NCBI GenBank assembly: GCA_944363835.1
Contig: CALVVJ010000004.1
Location: 1-40,973, forward strand
Direction: 5' to 3'
From: an uncultured Bacilli bacterium
GTDB taxonomy: Bacteria > Bacillota_I > Bacilli_A > RF39 > UBA660
DNA length: 40,973 nt
Shown here: positions 24,534 to 32,141 of the stretch, piece by piece
Position numbering within the stretch: the stretch's first letter is position 1
Layout: every line of letters starts with the position of its first letter
Notes under the pieces: model-generated
Seen by the model: only the letters and a program-made list of their open reading frames with translations
Database searches by the model: none
What the model was told of the DNA's origin: nothing
Position numbers and translations under genes: made by a program

Positions 24534-25459
24534 ACTAACATATCCCTATATATTATAAATTCTTTATTATTAGTTACTTGAATTACATAATTAATTCTTC
24601 CGAGTAAATTACTTAAATACTTAGTTTTATTATAAATATTTAACTTATTTAAATGATTATCTACTCCATATTTTTTAATATAATACATCTCTTGTCTTAT
24701 TTTCCTTTTATATTCCTTACATATATTTATTTTTTCATTAATAACTAATCCCGTAACAATTTGTCTTTTATTACGTTTTATAACATGTATTTTATCATAA
24801 TTAAGTTTAAAACCGTTTTCTTTTAATAAACTTTTAACCAAATAAATAACTTCTGTAACATTAAAATCTCCCGAAAATGTTAAGTCATCAGAATATCTCG
24901 TATAACTAATACTTTTGTAACTACAATATTTACCTATTGTTTCATCAAACTTTCGCATTACAATATTAGATATATAAGAAGACGTCGGAGCCCCTTGAGG
25001 TAGTTTATTATTATAAGTACATAATTTTGTTAAGAGTACACCTATAGATTTAGTATATATTTCTTCTCTAAAACACCTATTATATACCATACTAAATGTA
25101 ATATTATCAAAGAAATTCTTTATATCTAACTTAAGTATTATTTTAGCATTTACATGAGGTAAGGCGTTATCTTTTAAACTAACTCCCTTTTTATAGGCGG
25201 TTGCATATTTAGATATTTGTTTTTCCTCTAAAATATTATGTAATATATTTCTTTGGACCATTTTTAATAATTTACTAGGTTCATAAATAATCCTAAAACC
25301 ACCACTGTTCTTTGGTATTTCATATTCAATATAATTTCCATCTATATTATTACTAAGATAATATAAAGTTTTCTTATAACGTTTTATATCCCTAGTTTTA
25401 AGCAAATTAAAAGAAAGTAAAAACTTATTGTAAGTATCATCATCTAAATACTTCCACAT
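24512..25459 (-). CDS. Retron-type reverse transcriptase
   Basis: 315 residues, the usual size for stand-alone retron RTs. Motifs in order: GVSLKDNALPHV with the retron-specific NAxxH (98-102), catalytic LDIKNFFDNI (Asp112), LPQGAPTSSYISNIV (153-167), SYTRYSDDLTFSG with Asp191 and Asp192 (most relatives read YADD), LNYDKIHV, and QIVTGLVIN with the retron-specific VTGL (235-238). No maturase, HNH or DNA-binding domain of group II introns is present. The ATG follows AAGGAGGT by about 7 bases, and that site overlaps the a2 end of the msr-msd RNA directly upstream. It would copy the msd part into branched msDNA. Confidence 0.93.
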   Translation of the reverse strand: MWKYLDDDTYNKFLLSFNLLKTRDIKRYKKTLYYLSNNIDGNYIEYEIPKNSGGFRIIYEPSKLLKMVQRNILHNILEEKQISKYATAYKKGVSLKDNALPHVNAKIILKLDIKNFFDNITFSMVYNRCFREEIYTKSIGVLLTKLCTYNNKLPQGAPTSSYISNIVMRKFDETIGKYCSYKSISYTRYSDDLTFSGDFNVTEVIYLVKSLLKENGFKLNYDKIHVIKRNKRQIVTGLVINEKINICKEYKRKIRQEMYYIKKYGVDNHLNKLNIYNKTKYLSNLLGRINYVIQVTNNKEFIIYRDMLVWKIKNI

Positions 25460-25472
25460 ATCTTTACCTCCT

Positions 25473-25631
25473 TAAAAGCAATACAAATTATTGTAAATAG
25501 GAAATGTACGAAGCGAAGCGTGGTACAGCCTGCTGTACTATAGTACATTGAATATTTACTTCATATATCATTTAAAATTCTCTAAAGAGCGACTCGCTCA
25601 ATCGGTCTAAACCTAAACGCTATTGCTTTCA
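25473..25631 (-). ncRNA. Retron msr-msd RNA
   Basis: Closing a1/a2 stem: TGAAAGCAATA (25631-25621) pairs with TATTGCTTTTA (25483-25473), 11 bp with one G-U. The base after a1 is G (25620) in the context ATAGC, as expected for the branching guanosine. msr: a GAGCG/CGCTC hairpin at 25587-25599. msd: outer stem TATTTAC (25553-25559) with GTAAATA (25493-25499), then GTACATT (25543-25549) with AATGTAC (25503-25509), enclosing a GTACAGC/GCTGTAC hairpin (25523-25538). a2 touches the RT ribosome site. Exact msDNA ends cannot be read from sequence. Confidence 0.88.
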
Positions 25632-25637
25632 CATAAT

Positions 25638-25665
25638 ATTATAACAATTTATTTTTTATTTTCAA
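25638..25665 (-). promoter_or_regulatory. Retron promoter inside the 3' end of pyrG
   Basis: On the minus strand TTGAAA (25665-25660), 16-bp spacer, TATAAT (25643-25638). The -35 box lies in the last codons of pyrG. A start about 7 bases after the -10 box falls at 25631, the first base of a1. Confidence 0.75.
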
Positions 25666-27256
25666 TACTTGCTTTAATAAATGAATCAAATAACGGATGT
25701 GGTCTTGTTGGTCTACTCTTAAATTCCGGATGGAACTGGCACGCTATAAAATGCGGATGGTTTTCTAACTCAATTATCTCAACTAAATTAGCTTCTGGAT
25801 TGACACCAGATATAGTAAGCCCTTTATTGCTCATCAAATCTTTATAAGAATTGTTAAATTCATATCTATGTCTATGCCGTTCTAATATTTCTTCACTTTT
25901 ATAATCTTTATAAGCTAGAGTTCCTTTAGTTATTTGACATCTATAATTTCCCAGTCTAAGTGTTCCTCCCTTATTGATAATTGCTTTTTGATCTGCCATC
26001 AAATCGATTACGGGATTAGGGCATAATTCATCAAATTCCCTACTTGAGGCATCGCTAATGCCACATACATGACGAGCAAATTCAATAACAGCAATTTGCA
26101 TTCCTAAGCATATCCCTAAATATGGTATTTTATTTACTCTAGCATATTCACAGGCTTTGATCATACCTTCAATACCCCGAGAACCAAAACCTCCGGGAAC
26201 AATTATTCCCTTACTATTTTTAAACACATCTTTTAAATTACTAGTTTTACATTCAAGTTCCTCACTATTAACCCATTTAATTTTAATCTTAGTATTATAT
26301 TTGTATCCGGCAGCCTTTAATGCTTCTTTAACAGAAAGATAAGCATCTTCTAGTTCCGTATATTTTCCAACTAAAGCAATTTCTATTTCTTTATCTAAAT
26401 TTTCAACTGTCTTAATTAAATTTTCCCAAGTATCTAAATTACTTTTAGTTACTTTTAAACCAAATTGTTTTAATATAATATCTTCGATATGTTGCTTATG
26501 AAAATTAATTGGTATTTGATAAATATTTGCTACATCTTTAGCTTCAATTATATTTTCAACTGGTATACTTCCAAATAAACTAATTTTCTTCTTGACGGCC
26601 TCTCCCAAATCAAGTGGGGCTCTAGTTACAATAATATCAGGTTGAATACCAAGTCTTCTAAGTTCAATAATACTATTTTGGGTTGGTTTAGTTTTAAGTT
26701 CATTAGATCCAAATAAATAAGGTACCAAAGTAGTATGTACAAATAAAGAGTTTTCCCTTCCAACTTCCAAACGAAATTGTCTTAAAGATTCCATCATAAC
26801 AGCAGATTCTATATCTCCAACCGTACCACCAATTTCTGTAATGACAATATCTGCTCCACTACTAGTTCCAGCTTCATATATTTTATTTTTAATTTCATTA
26901 GAAATATGGGGAACTATTTGAATAGTTGCTCCTAAAAAGTCTCCGACTCTTTCTTTATCGATGACGCTAGAATAGATTTTACCATTAGTAATATTGGATG
27001 TATAATTTAGTTCTTCATCAATAAATCTTTCATAATGCCCTAAGTCTAAGTCTGTTTCACAGCCATCTGCAGTAACAAATACTTCTCCATGTTGAATCGG
27101 CGACATTGTCCCTGGATCGACATTCATGTAAGGATCAAACTTCTGCATAAATACTTTATAACCTTTAGACTTAAGTAAAAGTGCAATACTAGATGCCGTA
27201 ATTCCTTTACCTAGTCCTGAACAAACACCCCCTGTTACAAAGACATACTTTGCCAT
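25649..27256 (-). CDS. pyrG: CTP synthase
   Basis: Makes CTP from UTP, ATP and glutamine. 535 residues from the ATG at 27256, with GGAGGT upstream; the frame is open further but lacks a site there. The N-terminal synthase begins KYVFVTGGVCSGLGKGITASS, with DPYMNVDPGTMSP and EIGGTVGDIES. The C-terminal glutaminase has GICLGMQIAVIEF with the catalytic Cys and FHPEF with its His/Glu. A hairpin with a T-run sits between the promoter and the ribosome site, so expression is probably attenuated by nucleotide levels, as in Bacillus pyrG. The retron promoter uses its 3' end. Confidence 0.97.
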   Translation of the reverse strand: MAKYVFVTGGVCSGLGKGITASSIALLLKSKGYKVFMQKFDPYMNVDPGTMSPIQHGEVFVTADGCETDLDLGHYERFIDEELNYTSNITNGKIYSSVIDKERVGDFLGATIQIVPHISNEIKNKIYEAGTSSGADIVITEIGGTVGDIESAVMMESLRQFRLEVGRENSLFVHTTLVPYLFGSNELKTKPTQNSIIELRRLGIQPDIIVTRAPLDLGEAVKKKISLFGSIPVENIIEAKDVANIYQIPINFHKQHIEDIILKQFGLKVTKSNLDTWENLIKTVENLDKEIEIALVGKYTELEDAYLSVKEALKAAGYKYNTKIKIKWVNSEELECKTSNLKDVFKNSKGIIVPGGFGSRGIEGMIKACEYARVNKIPYLGICLGMQIAVIEFARHVCGISDASSREFDELCPNPVIDLMADQKAIINKGGTLRLGNYRCQITKGTLAYKDYKSEEILERHRHRYEFNNSYKDLMSNKGLTISGVNPEANLVEIIELENHPHFIACQFHPEFKSRPTRPHPLFDSFIKASIENKK

Positions 27257-27275
27257 ACTCTTACCTCCAAATAAA

Positions 27276-27306
27276 TAAAAAAAGCCTAAGGAGAACTTCC
27301 TAGGCT
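27276..27306 (-). terminator. pyrG leader attenuator hairpin
   Basis: On the minus strand AGCCTAGGA (27306-27298), short loop, TCCTTAGGCT (27292-27283), with one bulged base, then a run of seven Ts and the pyrG ribosome site. It begins only a few bases after the predicted start of transcription. Confidence 0.7.
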
Positions 27307-27313
27307 CTTTTAA

Positions 27314-27342
27314 ATTATAACACCATAATTTTGTATGTGCAA
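27314..27342 (-). promoter_or_regulatory. pyrG promoter
   Basis: TTGCAC (27342-27337), 17-bp spacer, TATAAT (27319-27314) on the minus strand. The transcript would start in the A-rich AAAAG just before the attenuator stem. Confidence 0.7.
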
Positions 27343-27362
27343 TAAATTGCAAAAAATTTTTA

Positions 27363-28085
27363 TTATTTTCTTCCTGGCGTGCTATCTACTTGCTTATACC
27401 TTTTAAGAATAGGTTCATATTCATCTCTATGCACCTTATACATAAGTTCAGCAGCAAGTAAAAGCGCTTTAACTTCTTCAATCCGAAAAGTAATATTAGG
27501 TATTTTAGGCAACAAATCTAATGATTGAACTCCATTTGCGTAAGGTCCTGAAGTCACTGTAACAAATGGCAAAATTTCCGTTTCCATAAATTTCTTATGA
27601 TGAGCATCAATTATATCTTTAGCATTATCACAAACTTTTTCAATATCATCCATATAAAAATTTGCTTGAGAAAGTGCAGTTTTTTGTTCATCCGGAAGTG
27701 CTAATAAAGTAAGCCCTGCCATCTTAGTTACATCATCTGCTTTTTCCTCATAACGCGCTAATACTTGTTCCCACATACTTAATCCTTTATTAGTAGTCAA
27801 AGCATTAACCAATAATACATTAAGCAGATTATTCATTTGAGCCATATAATGATATAGGGCTCCACCAGAAAAGCCTGCTTTCTTGACATCTTGTATCGCT
27901 TCATAGTAAACATTAGATAGTATACCAGAAATTCTTTCAATAATAATTTGAATTTTAATTTCATCCATATCTTTATTTTTTGAAAATTTCTTTTTGGCAG
28001 CATATAATAAAGCTTTTCCTAATAAAGTTTTAGCTTCATCAATTCTATCCATCATTACATCTTGTTTTGTCTTTAATTTTCCCAT
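27363..28085 (-). CDS. Helical protein of unknown function
   Basis: 240 residues, almost entirely alpha-helical by eye, soluble, with Lys-rich ends (MGKLKTKQDVMM..., YKQVDSTPGRK). Segments such as RISGILSNVYYEAIQDVKKAGFSGGALYHYMAQMNNLLNVLL and EVKALLLAAELMYKVHRDEYEPILKRYK look like long antiparallel helices. No family recognised and no catalytic signature. It has a perfect consensus promoter and a GGGGGA ribosome site, implying strong expression. It lies between pyrG and a glutamine amidotransferase but is a separate unit. Confidence 0.65.
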   Translation of the reverse strand: MGKLKTKQDVMMDRIDEAKTLLGKALLYAAKKKFSKNKDMDEIKIQIIIERISGILSNVYYEAIQDVKKAGFSGGALYHYMAQMNNLLNVLLVNALTTNKGLSMWEQVLARYEEKADDVTKMAGLTLLALPDEQKTALSQANFYMDDIEKVCDNAKDIIDAHHKKFMETEILPFVTVTSGPYANGVQSLDLLPKIPNITFRIEEVKALLLAAELMYKVHRDEYEPILKRYKQVDSTPGRK

Positions 28086-28114
28086 AATAAATCCCCCTTT
28101 TTTAAAACAATTAA

Positions 28115-28143
28115 ATTATACTACATTTTAGCAAAAATGTCAA
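28115..28143 (-). promoter_or_regulatory. Consensus sigma-A promoter
   Basis: TTGACA (28143-28138), 17-bp spacer, TATAAT (28120-28115) on the minus strand: both boxes perfect. Drives the 240-residue helical protein. Confidence 0.85.
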
Positions 28144-28157
28144 ATTTTGTAAAATCG

Positions 28158-28760
28158 CTAACATTTTTTGATAAAAATTTTAAAAATATTTTGGGAAAAT
28201 TCATCATCTAAATCTTCTGGATGCCACTGTACTCCCATTATAAATTTCTTATTTGGTAAGTGAATTGCTTCAATTAAACCATCATCACTATAAGCATCGA
28301 TAATAAAATAATCTTGTTTTTCTACCTTATATTTATGTCTACTATTAACTCTTATTTTTTTACTACCCAAAATGCCATATAAAAACTTACTAATAACATT
28401 AATATCATGTACATACTTATCTTTACTATCATGTAGACTATTACCAATAGGTATAGTTTGATCACTTAAAATATCTTTGTCAAAATTATGAATATTGGCT
28501 AGTGCTTGCATTCCAGCACAAATACCTAAGAGCGGTACATCATTTTCTATAGCATATTTAATAATTTCCTCATCAGTCTCATGCCAAGTAAAACCTCCCG
28601 GAATAATAAAACCATTACACACACTAATAAATCTTGAATTATCGATGCCAGGCACAATAACTAAGGGAATAGCCTTATATTTTTTAATTTTTTCTATTAA
28701 ACTTTCATTAACTTTATAAACACCATCAACTAATCTTGCTGTAATACCAATTATTACCAT
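28158..28760 (-). CDS. Class I glutamine amidotransferase (peptidase C26, PuuD-like)
   Basis: 200 residues from the ATG at 28760; an ATG at 28772 lies directly against the ribosome site and is less likely. Catalytic Cys81 is in LLGICAGMQAL, the His/Glu pair is in GVQWHPEDLDD, and NSRHKYKV is the conserved loop of gamma-glutamyl-GABA hydrolase-like proteins. GFIIPGGFTWHETDE precedes the nucleophile elbow as in that family. Members hydrolyse gamma-glutamyl amides or serve in cell-wall or purine steps; the substrate here cannot be told. No polyamine genes are nearby. It stands alone, ending against the promoter of the next gene. Confidence 0.8.
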   Translation of the reverse strand: MVIIGITARLVDGVYKVNESLIEKIKKYKAIPLVIVPGIDNSRFISVCNGFIIPGGFTWHETDEEIIKYAIENDVPLLGICAGMQALANIHNFDKDILSDQTIPIGNSLHDSKDKYVHDINVISKFLYGILGSKKIRVNSRHKYKVEKQDYFIIDAYSDDGLIEAIHLPNKKFIMGVQWHPEDLDDEFSQNIFKIFIKKC

Positions 28761-28852
28761 AAAACACATCATCCTTATCTAAATATTTCCAGTAAATTAT
28801 ATGATTAAATTACTAAAAACGTATCATAATAATATTGGGAGGTAACAATATA

Positions 28853-28975
28853 ATGAGTAAAGCAAGAAATCAAGCTAGAAATAATGCTAGAAATAGCTCT
28901 AAAGCATCTAGCTCAAATAGTGCAAGAAATAACTCTAAAGCACGTAGTTCTGCTCGTAACGAAAGTTGTAATTAA
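28853..28975 (+). CDS. 40-aa Ala/Arg/Asn/Ser-rich basic peptide
   Basis: ATG at 28853 with GGGAGGT 8 bases upstream, TAA at 28973-28975. The product begins MSKARNQARNNARNSSKASS and is built almost only of A, R, N, S and K, with the unit ARN repeated, and a single Cys near the end. It is a complete transcription unit: an AT-rich promoter region upstream and a strong terminator 30 bp downstream. The composition suggests nucleic-acid binding (compare small acid-soluble or ribosome-associated peptides), but I cannot name a family. Confidence 0.6.
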   Translation: MSKARNQARNNARNSSKASSSNSARNNSKARSSARNESCN

Positions 28976-28977
28976 TA

Positions 28978-29880
28978 TTAATCAATTCCTTTTTCTTTAT
29001 GAGCTCGAGGATGATGAGAATAATCTTCCTCGATTTTTTTATTGCTTAAATGCGAATATATTTCCGTAGTTACTAAATTTTCATGACCTAACAGTTCCTG
29101 AATAACCCTTAAATCTGCTCCATTATTTAGTAGATATGTTGCAAAAGAATGTCTTAAAGTATGCGGAGAAACATCCTTTTCAATTCCTGCTTCTTTAACT
29201 AATTTTTTAAGTATTTTAAAAAATCCTTGCCTACTCATCTTAGTTCCATTTTTATTGACAAAAACATATTCACTATTCTTAGTCTTTAAAATAAATGGTC
29301 TATATTCATTAATATATAGTTTTAAGTATTCAATTGCTGTATTTCCCAAAGGAATAATTCTATCTTTCTTTCCTTTCCCTAATACTCTTATAATGCACTC
29401 ATCAAAATCAATTTGGTTTAAAGTTAAATTGATAAGTTCACTAATTCTTGTTCCTGTTGCAAATAGCACTTCTAACATAGCTTTATTGCGATAATCAATA
29501 GGTTTAAGTAGCTTTATATCTAATAGTTTATCTATTTCCTCGATCGTCAAATAATTAGGTAATTTTTTCTCTAACTTAGGGGACTTTATTCCATTACAAG
29601 GATTAACCTTTATATTACCATTAAAAATCATGTAATTATAAAAAGAATTTAAAACAGATAAATAATGAGCCTTAGTTTTAGGAGTCAATTCTAAACTATT
29701 CAAAAAAGAGCGAATATCTTCATTAGTAAGAGATAAAATATTCTTGTCTATAGCTTCGGTTAACATTTTTAAGTTTTCTCCATAAGATTCTACTGTATTA
29801 TCTGATACCCTACGTTCATATTTTAAATATTCTAAATAGAATTTTATGTTTTCATCCTCGCATGTTTCTATTACTTCCAT
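28978..29880 (-). CDS. xerD: Tyrosine recombinase XerD-like
   Basis: Resolves chromosome dimers at dif with XerC. 300 residues from the ATG at 29880, which has CAGGTG 6 bases upstream; a TTG at 29895 is also in frame. The N-terminal SAM-like core-binding domain is at ~5-90. The catalytic domain shows ATGTRISELINL (Arg), GKGKKDRIIPLG (Lys), HTLRHSFATYLL (His, Arg), LGHENLVTTEIYSHL (His and nucleophile Tyr), and ends with HPRAHKEKG as XerD/XerC do. It could also be XerC or another chromosomal tyrosine recombinase; no dif site was identified. Divergent from rarA. Confidence 0.85.
   Translation of the reverse strand: MEVIETCEDENIKFYLEYLKYERRVSDNTVESYGENLKMLTEAIDKNILSLTNEDIRSFLNSLELTPKTKAHYLSVLNSFYNYMIFNGNIKVNPCNGIKSPKLEKKLPNYLTIEEIDKLLDIKLLKPIDYRNKAMLEVLFATGTRISELINLTLNQIDFDECIIRVLGKGKKDRIIPLGNTAIEYLKLYINEYRPFILKTKNSEYVFVNKNGTKMSRQGFFKILKKLVKEAGIEKDVSPHTLRHSFATYLLNNGADLRVIQELLGHENLVTTEIYSHLSNKKIEEDYSHHPRAHKEKGID
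29005..29040 (+). terminator. Rho-independent terminator inside the antisense xerD 3' end
   Basis: TCGAGGA (29005-29011) and TCCTCGA (29027-29033), extended inward by GAT/ATC after a T-T mismatch, then seven Ts. Serves the 40-aa peptide gene; the same bases encode the C-terminus of XerD on the minus strand. Confidence 0.75.
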
Positions 29881-29945
29881 TAGTTTCACCTGCAACTATT
29901 ATACCGCTTTTTGAAAAATCATGCTATAATATTTAAAGTGATGTT

Positions 29946-31145
29946 ATGGAAATATTAGCAGATAAAATAAGGCCTAAAAATTTAAGTGAAGTAATTGGTC
30001 AAAAACATTTGGTTGGACCTGGCAAAATACTTAGCAATCTTGTAGCCAATAAAAAACTTTTTTCAATGATTTTTTATGGTAAACCAGGTATTGGTAAAAC
30101 CAGTATAGCCAACGCCCTTGTAAATGAATTAAATTTACGTTATAAATTTATGAATGCCACAATTAATAATAAAAATGATTTTGATGTTGCCATTGCTGAA
30201 GCTAAAATGTATGGCGATTTAGTTTTAATCGTCGATGAAATTCACCGCATGAACAAAGATAAACAAGATCTCCTTTTACCATATATTGAAAATGGAACTA
30301 TTATTTTAATTGGCTTAACAACCAGTAATCCTTATCATAAAATAAATCCAGCAATCAGAAGTCGATGTCAAATATTTGAACTTCATGAACTCACCACCGA
30401 AGATATATTTACAGGATTAAAAAGAGCATCAACTTATTTAGAAGGAATAAAAATAACTGATGAAGTATTAAACTATATTGCTAATTTAGCTAGCGGGGAC
30501 TTACGTTATGCCCTAAATTTATTAGAAATGGCTTACTACTCAACTAGCAATAAAAAAGTTACATTAGAAGAAATAAAAAATATCAATGCTAAACCAGCCT
30601 TCTTCCATGATAAAGACGGTGATGGTCATTATGATGTCTTAAGTGCTTTACAAAAGTCCATTCGTGGCAGTGATGTCAATGCTGCCCTTCACTATTTAGC
30701 AAGACTCATCGAAGCAGAAGACCTAGATAGCATCTATCGGCGCTTATCAGTGATTGCTTATGAAGATATTGGCATGGCCAACCCTGGAATTGGTCCGCGA
30801 GTTATGGCTGCTATTCATGCTGCTGAACTTGTAGGACTTCCCGAAGCTCGCATTCCTTTAGGACAAATCGTCGTCGAAATGGCTTTATCTCCTAAAAGTA
30901 ATAGTTCTCATTTAGCACTAGATGCCGCTTTAAACGATATTCATAAAGGAAATACTGGCAATGTTCCAGACAATATCAAAACTAATAGTAAAGACTATCT
31001 TTACCCACACAATTATCCAAAATCTTGGGTTAAACAAGAATACATACCTATTAATTTACGAGGTAAAATATATTATCATCCAAAAAATAATAAAGTAGAA
31101 CAAAATTTAAATAAATTACATGATGAAATGAGGAGTGAACAATGA
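29946..31145 (+). CDS. rarA: Replication-associated recombination protein A (RarA/MgsA)
   Basis: AAA+ ATPase acting at stalled replication forks. 399 residues, slightly under the usual ~420. It starts ILADKIRPKNLSEVIGQKHLVGPGK. Walker A is GKPGIGKTS at 45-53 and Walker B is LVLIVDEIHRM with Asp97/Glu98. GLTTSNPYHKINPAIRSRC holds sensor 1 and the arginine finger. The C-terminal tetramerisation domain shows DGDGHYDVLSALQKSIRGSD and IAYEDIGMANP, with the terminal YLYPHNYPKSWVKQ. gpsA overlaps its last 4 bases. rarA near tcdA and a 6S RNA gene is also seen in Bacillus. Confidence 0.95.
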   Translation: MEILADKIRPKNLSEVIGQKHLVGPGKILSNLVANKKLFSMIFYGKPGIGKTSIANALVNELNLRYKFMNATINNKNDFDVAIAEAKMYGDLVLIVDEIHRMNKDKQDLLLPYIENGTIILIGLTTSNPYHKINPAIRSRCQIFELHELTTEDIFTGLKRASTYLEGIKITDEVLNYIANLASGDLRYALNLLEMAYYSTSNKKVTLEEIKNINAKPAFFHDKDGDGHYDVLSALQKSIRGSDVNAALHYLARLIEAEDLDSIYRRLSVIAYEDIGMANPGIGPRVMAAIHAAELVGLPEARIPLGQIVVEMALSPKSNSSHLALDAALNDIHKGNTGNVPDNIKTNSKDYLYPHNYPKSWVKQEYIPINLRGKIYYHPKNNKVEQNLNKLHDEMRSEQ

Positions 31146-32116
31146 AAATAAGTGTTATAGGAACTGGAGCTTATAGCTTAGCAATTGCTCTAGAACTAGC
31201 CAAAAAGAAAAACAAAATAATGATGTGGACAGAAAATCCCAAAATTGCAGAAGAATTTAATCAAACTCATAAATTAAATTCAATATTCGATATAGAAATT
31301 CCTAAGAATATTAGCGTTACAACTGATATGGAAAAAGTCCTAGAAGATTCTGAATTAATTTATATTATAACGGCGAGTCGATATGTCGATTCAGTTTGTG
31401 ATAAAATGGTCCCATATTATCATAAATTAGTACCAATTTGCATTGCCTCCAAAGGAATTGAAGAATCTAGTGAGGAATTACTTTCAAATATTGTTGAACA
31501 AAAATTGCGAGCTAAACATATTTCTGTAATATCTGGTCCAACATTTGCTTTTGATATCATTCATGATGAACCTGTTGCTCTAGCCATCGGTTCAACGAGC
31601 ATTAAAGCTCGCAATCTAGTTATAGAAACTTTAGCAAATGACCACTTAAAACTACGACCTACTAAAGATATAATTGGTATCCAACTATGTGGATCTGTAA
31701 AAAATGTAATTGCCATTGCTGCGGGAATTTTATCAGGATTAGGTTATAGTGAATCAACTAGAAGTTTTTTAATAAATGAATCATTACACGATATTAAAGA
31801 TATTATCTATTATCTTGGTGGTAATCCTAAGACCATTTTATCCTTTGCAGGTATTGGTGATTTAATGCTTACTTGTTCTAGTACTAAATCACGAAACTTT
31901 AGTTTTGGTTATATAATAGGTAACACAAAAAATGCTAAAGAAATAAAGGAATACTTAACCAACAATACTGTTGAAGGGTATTACACTTTAGATACTGTTT
32001 ATCGAATGCTTAAGAAAAAAAGAATAAAGATTGATTTAATCAATGTTATATACGATATTGTATATAATAATGACAATCCTGAAAAACTAGCAAAGTTTCT
32101 AGTAACAAAAAAATAG
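31142..32116 (+). CDS. gpsA: Glycerol-3-phosphate dehydrogenase [NAD(P)+]
   Basis: Reduces dihydroxyacetone phosphate to sn-glycerol-3-phosphate for phospholipid synthesis. 324 residues. The Rossmann motif is GTGAYSLAIAL, a variant of the usual GAGSWGTALA. CIASKGIEE, VISGPTFAFDI and CGSVKNVIAIAAGILSGLG with the catalytic Lys, then LSFAGIGDLMLTCSSTKSRNFSFG, are all expected. The start overlaps rarA as ATGA. The departures from consensus (TGAYSLA, KSRN context intact) are modest, so it should be active. Ends in a strong bidirectional terminator. Confidence 0.9.
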   Translation: MKISVIGTGAYSLAIALELAKKKNKIMMWTENPKIAEEFNQTHKLNSIFDIEIPKNISVTTDMEKVLEDSELIYIITASRYVDSVCDKMVPYYHKLVPICIASKGIEESSEELLSNIVEQKLRAKHISVISGPTFAFDIIHDEPVALAIGSTSIKARNLVIETLANDHLKLRPTKDIIGIQLCGSVKNVIAIAAGILSGLGYSESTRSFLINESLHDIKDIIYYLGGNPKTILSFAGIGDLMLTCSSTKSRNFSFGYIIGNTKNAKEIKEYLTNNTVEGYYTLDTVYRMLKKKRIKIDLINVIYDIVYNNDNPEKLAKFLVTKK

Positions 32117-32141
32117 TTAAGTTCACATGCTTAACTATTTT
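32110..32141. terminator. Bidirectional terminator (gpsA / tcdA)
   Basis: AAAATAGTTAAG (32110-32121), 8-nt loop, CTTAACTATTTT (32130-32141), perfect 12-bp stem with flanking A and T runs. Confidence 0.85.

Noticed and set aside
24512-25459. Reverse transcriptase read as a group II intron or diversity-generating element
   Set aside because: Size, NAxxH and VTGL motifs and the msr-msd RNA fit a retron. No maturase/HNH domain, intron RNA ends, or template/variable repeat pair was seen.
25623-25847. Plus-strand frame over the pyrG 3' end and retron RNA
   Set aside because: Antisense shadow of pyrG with no domain or ribosome site.
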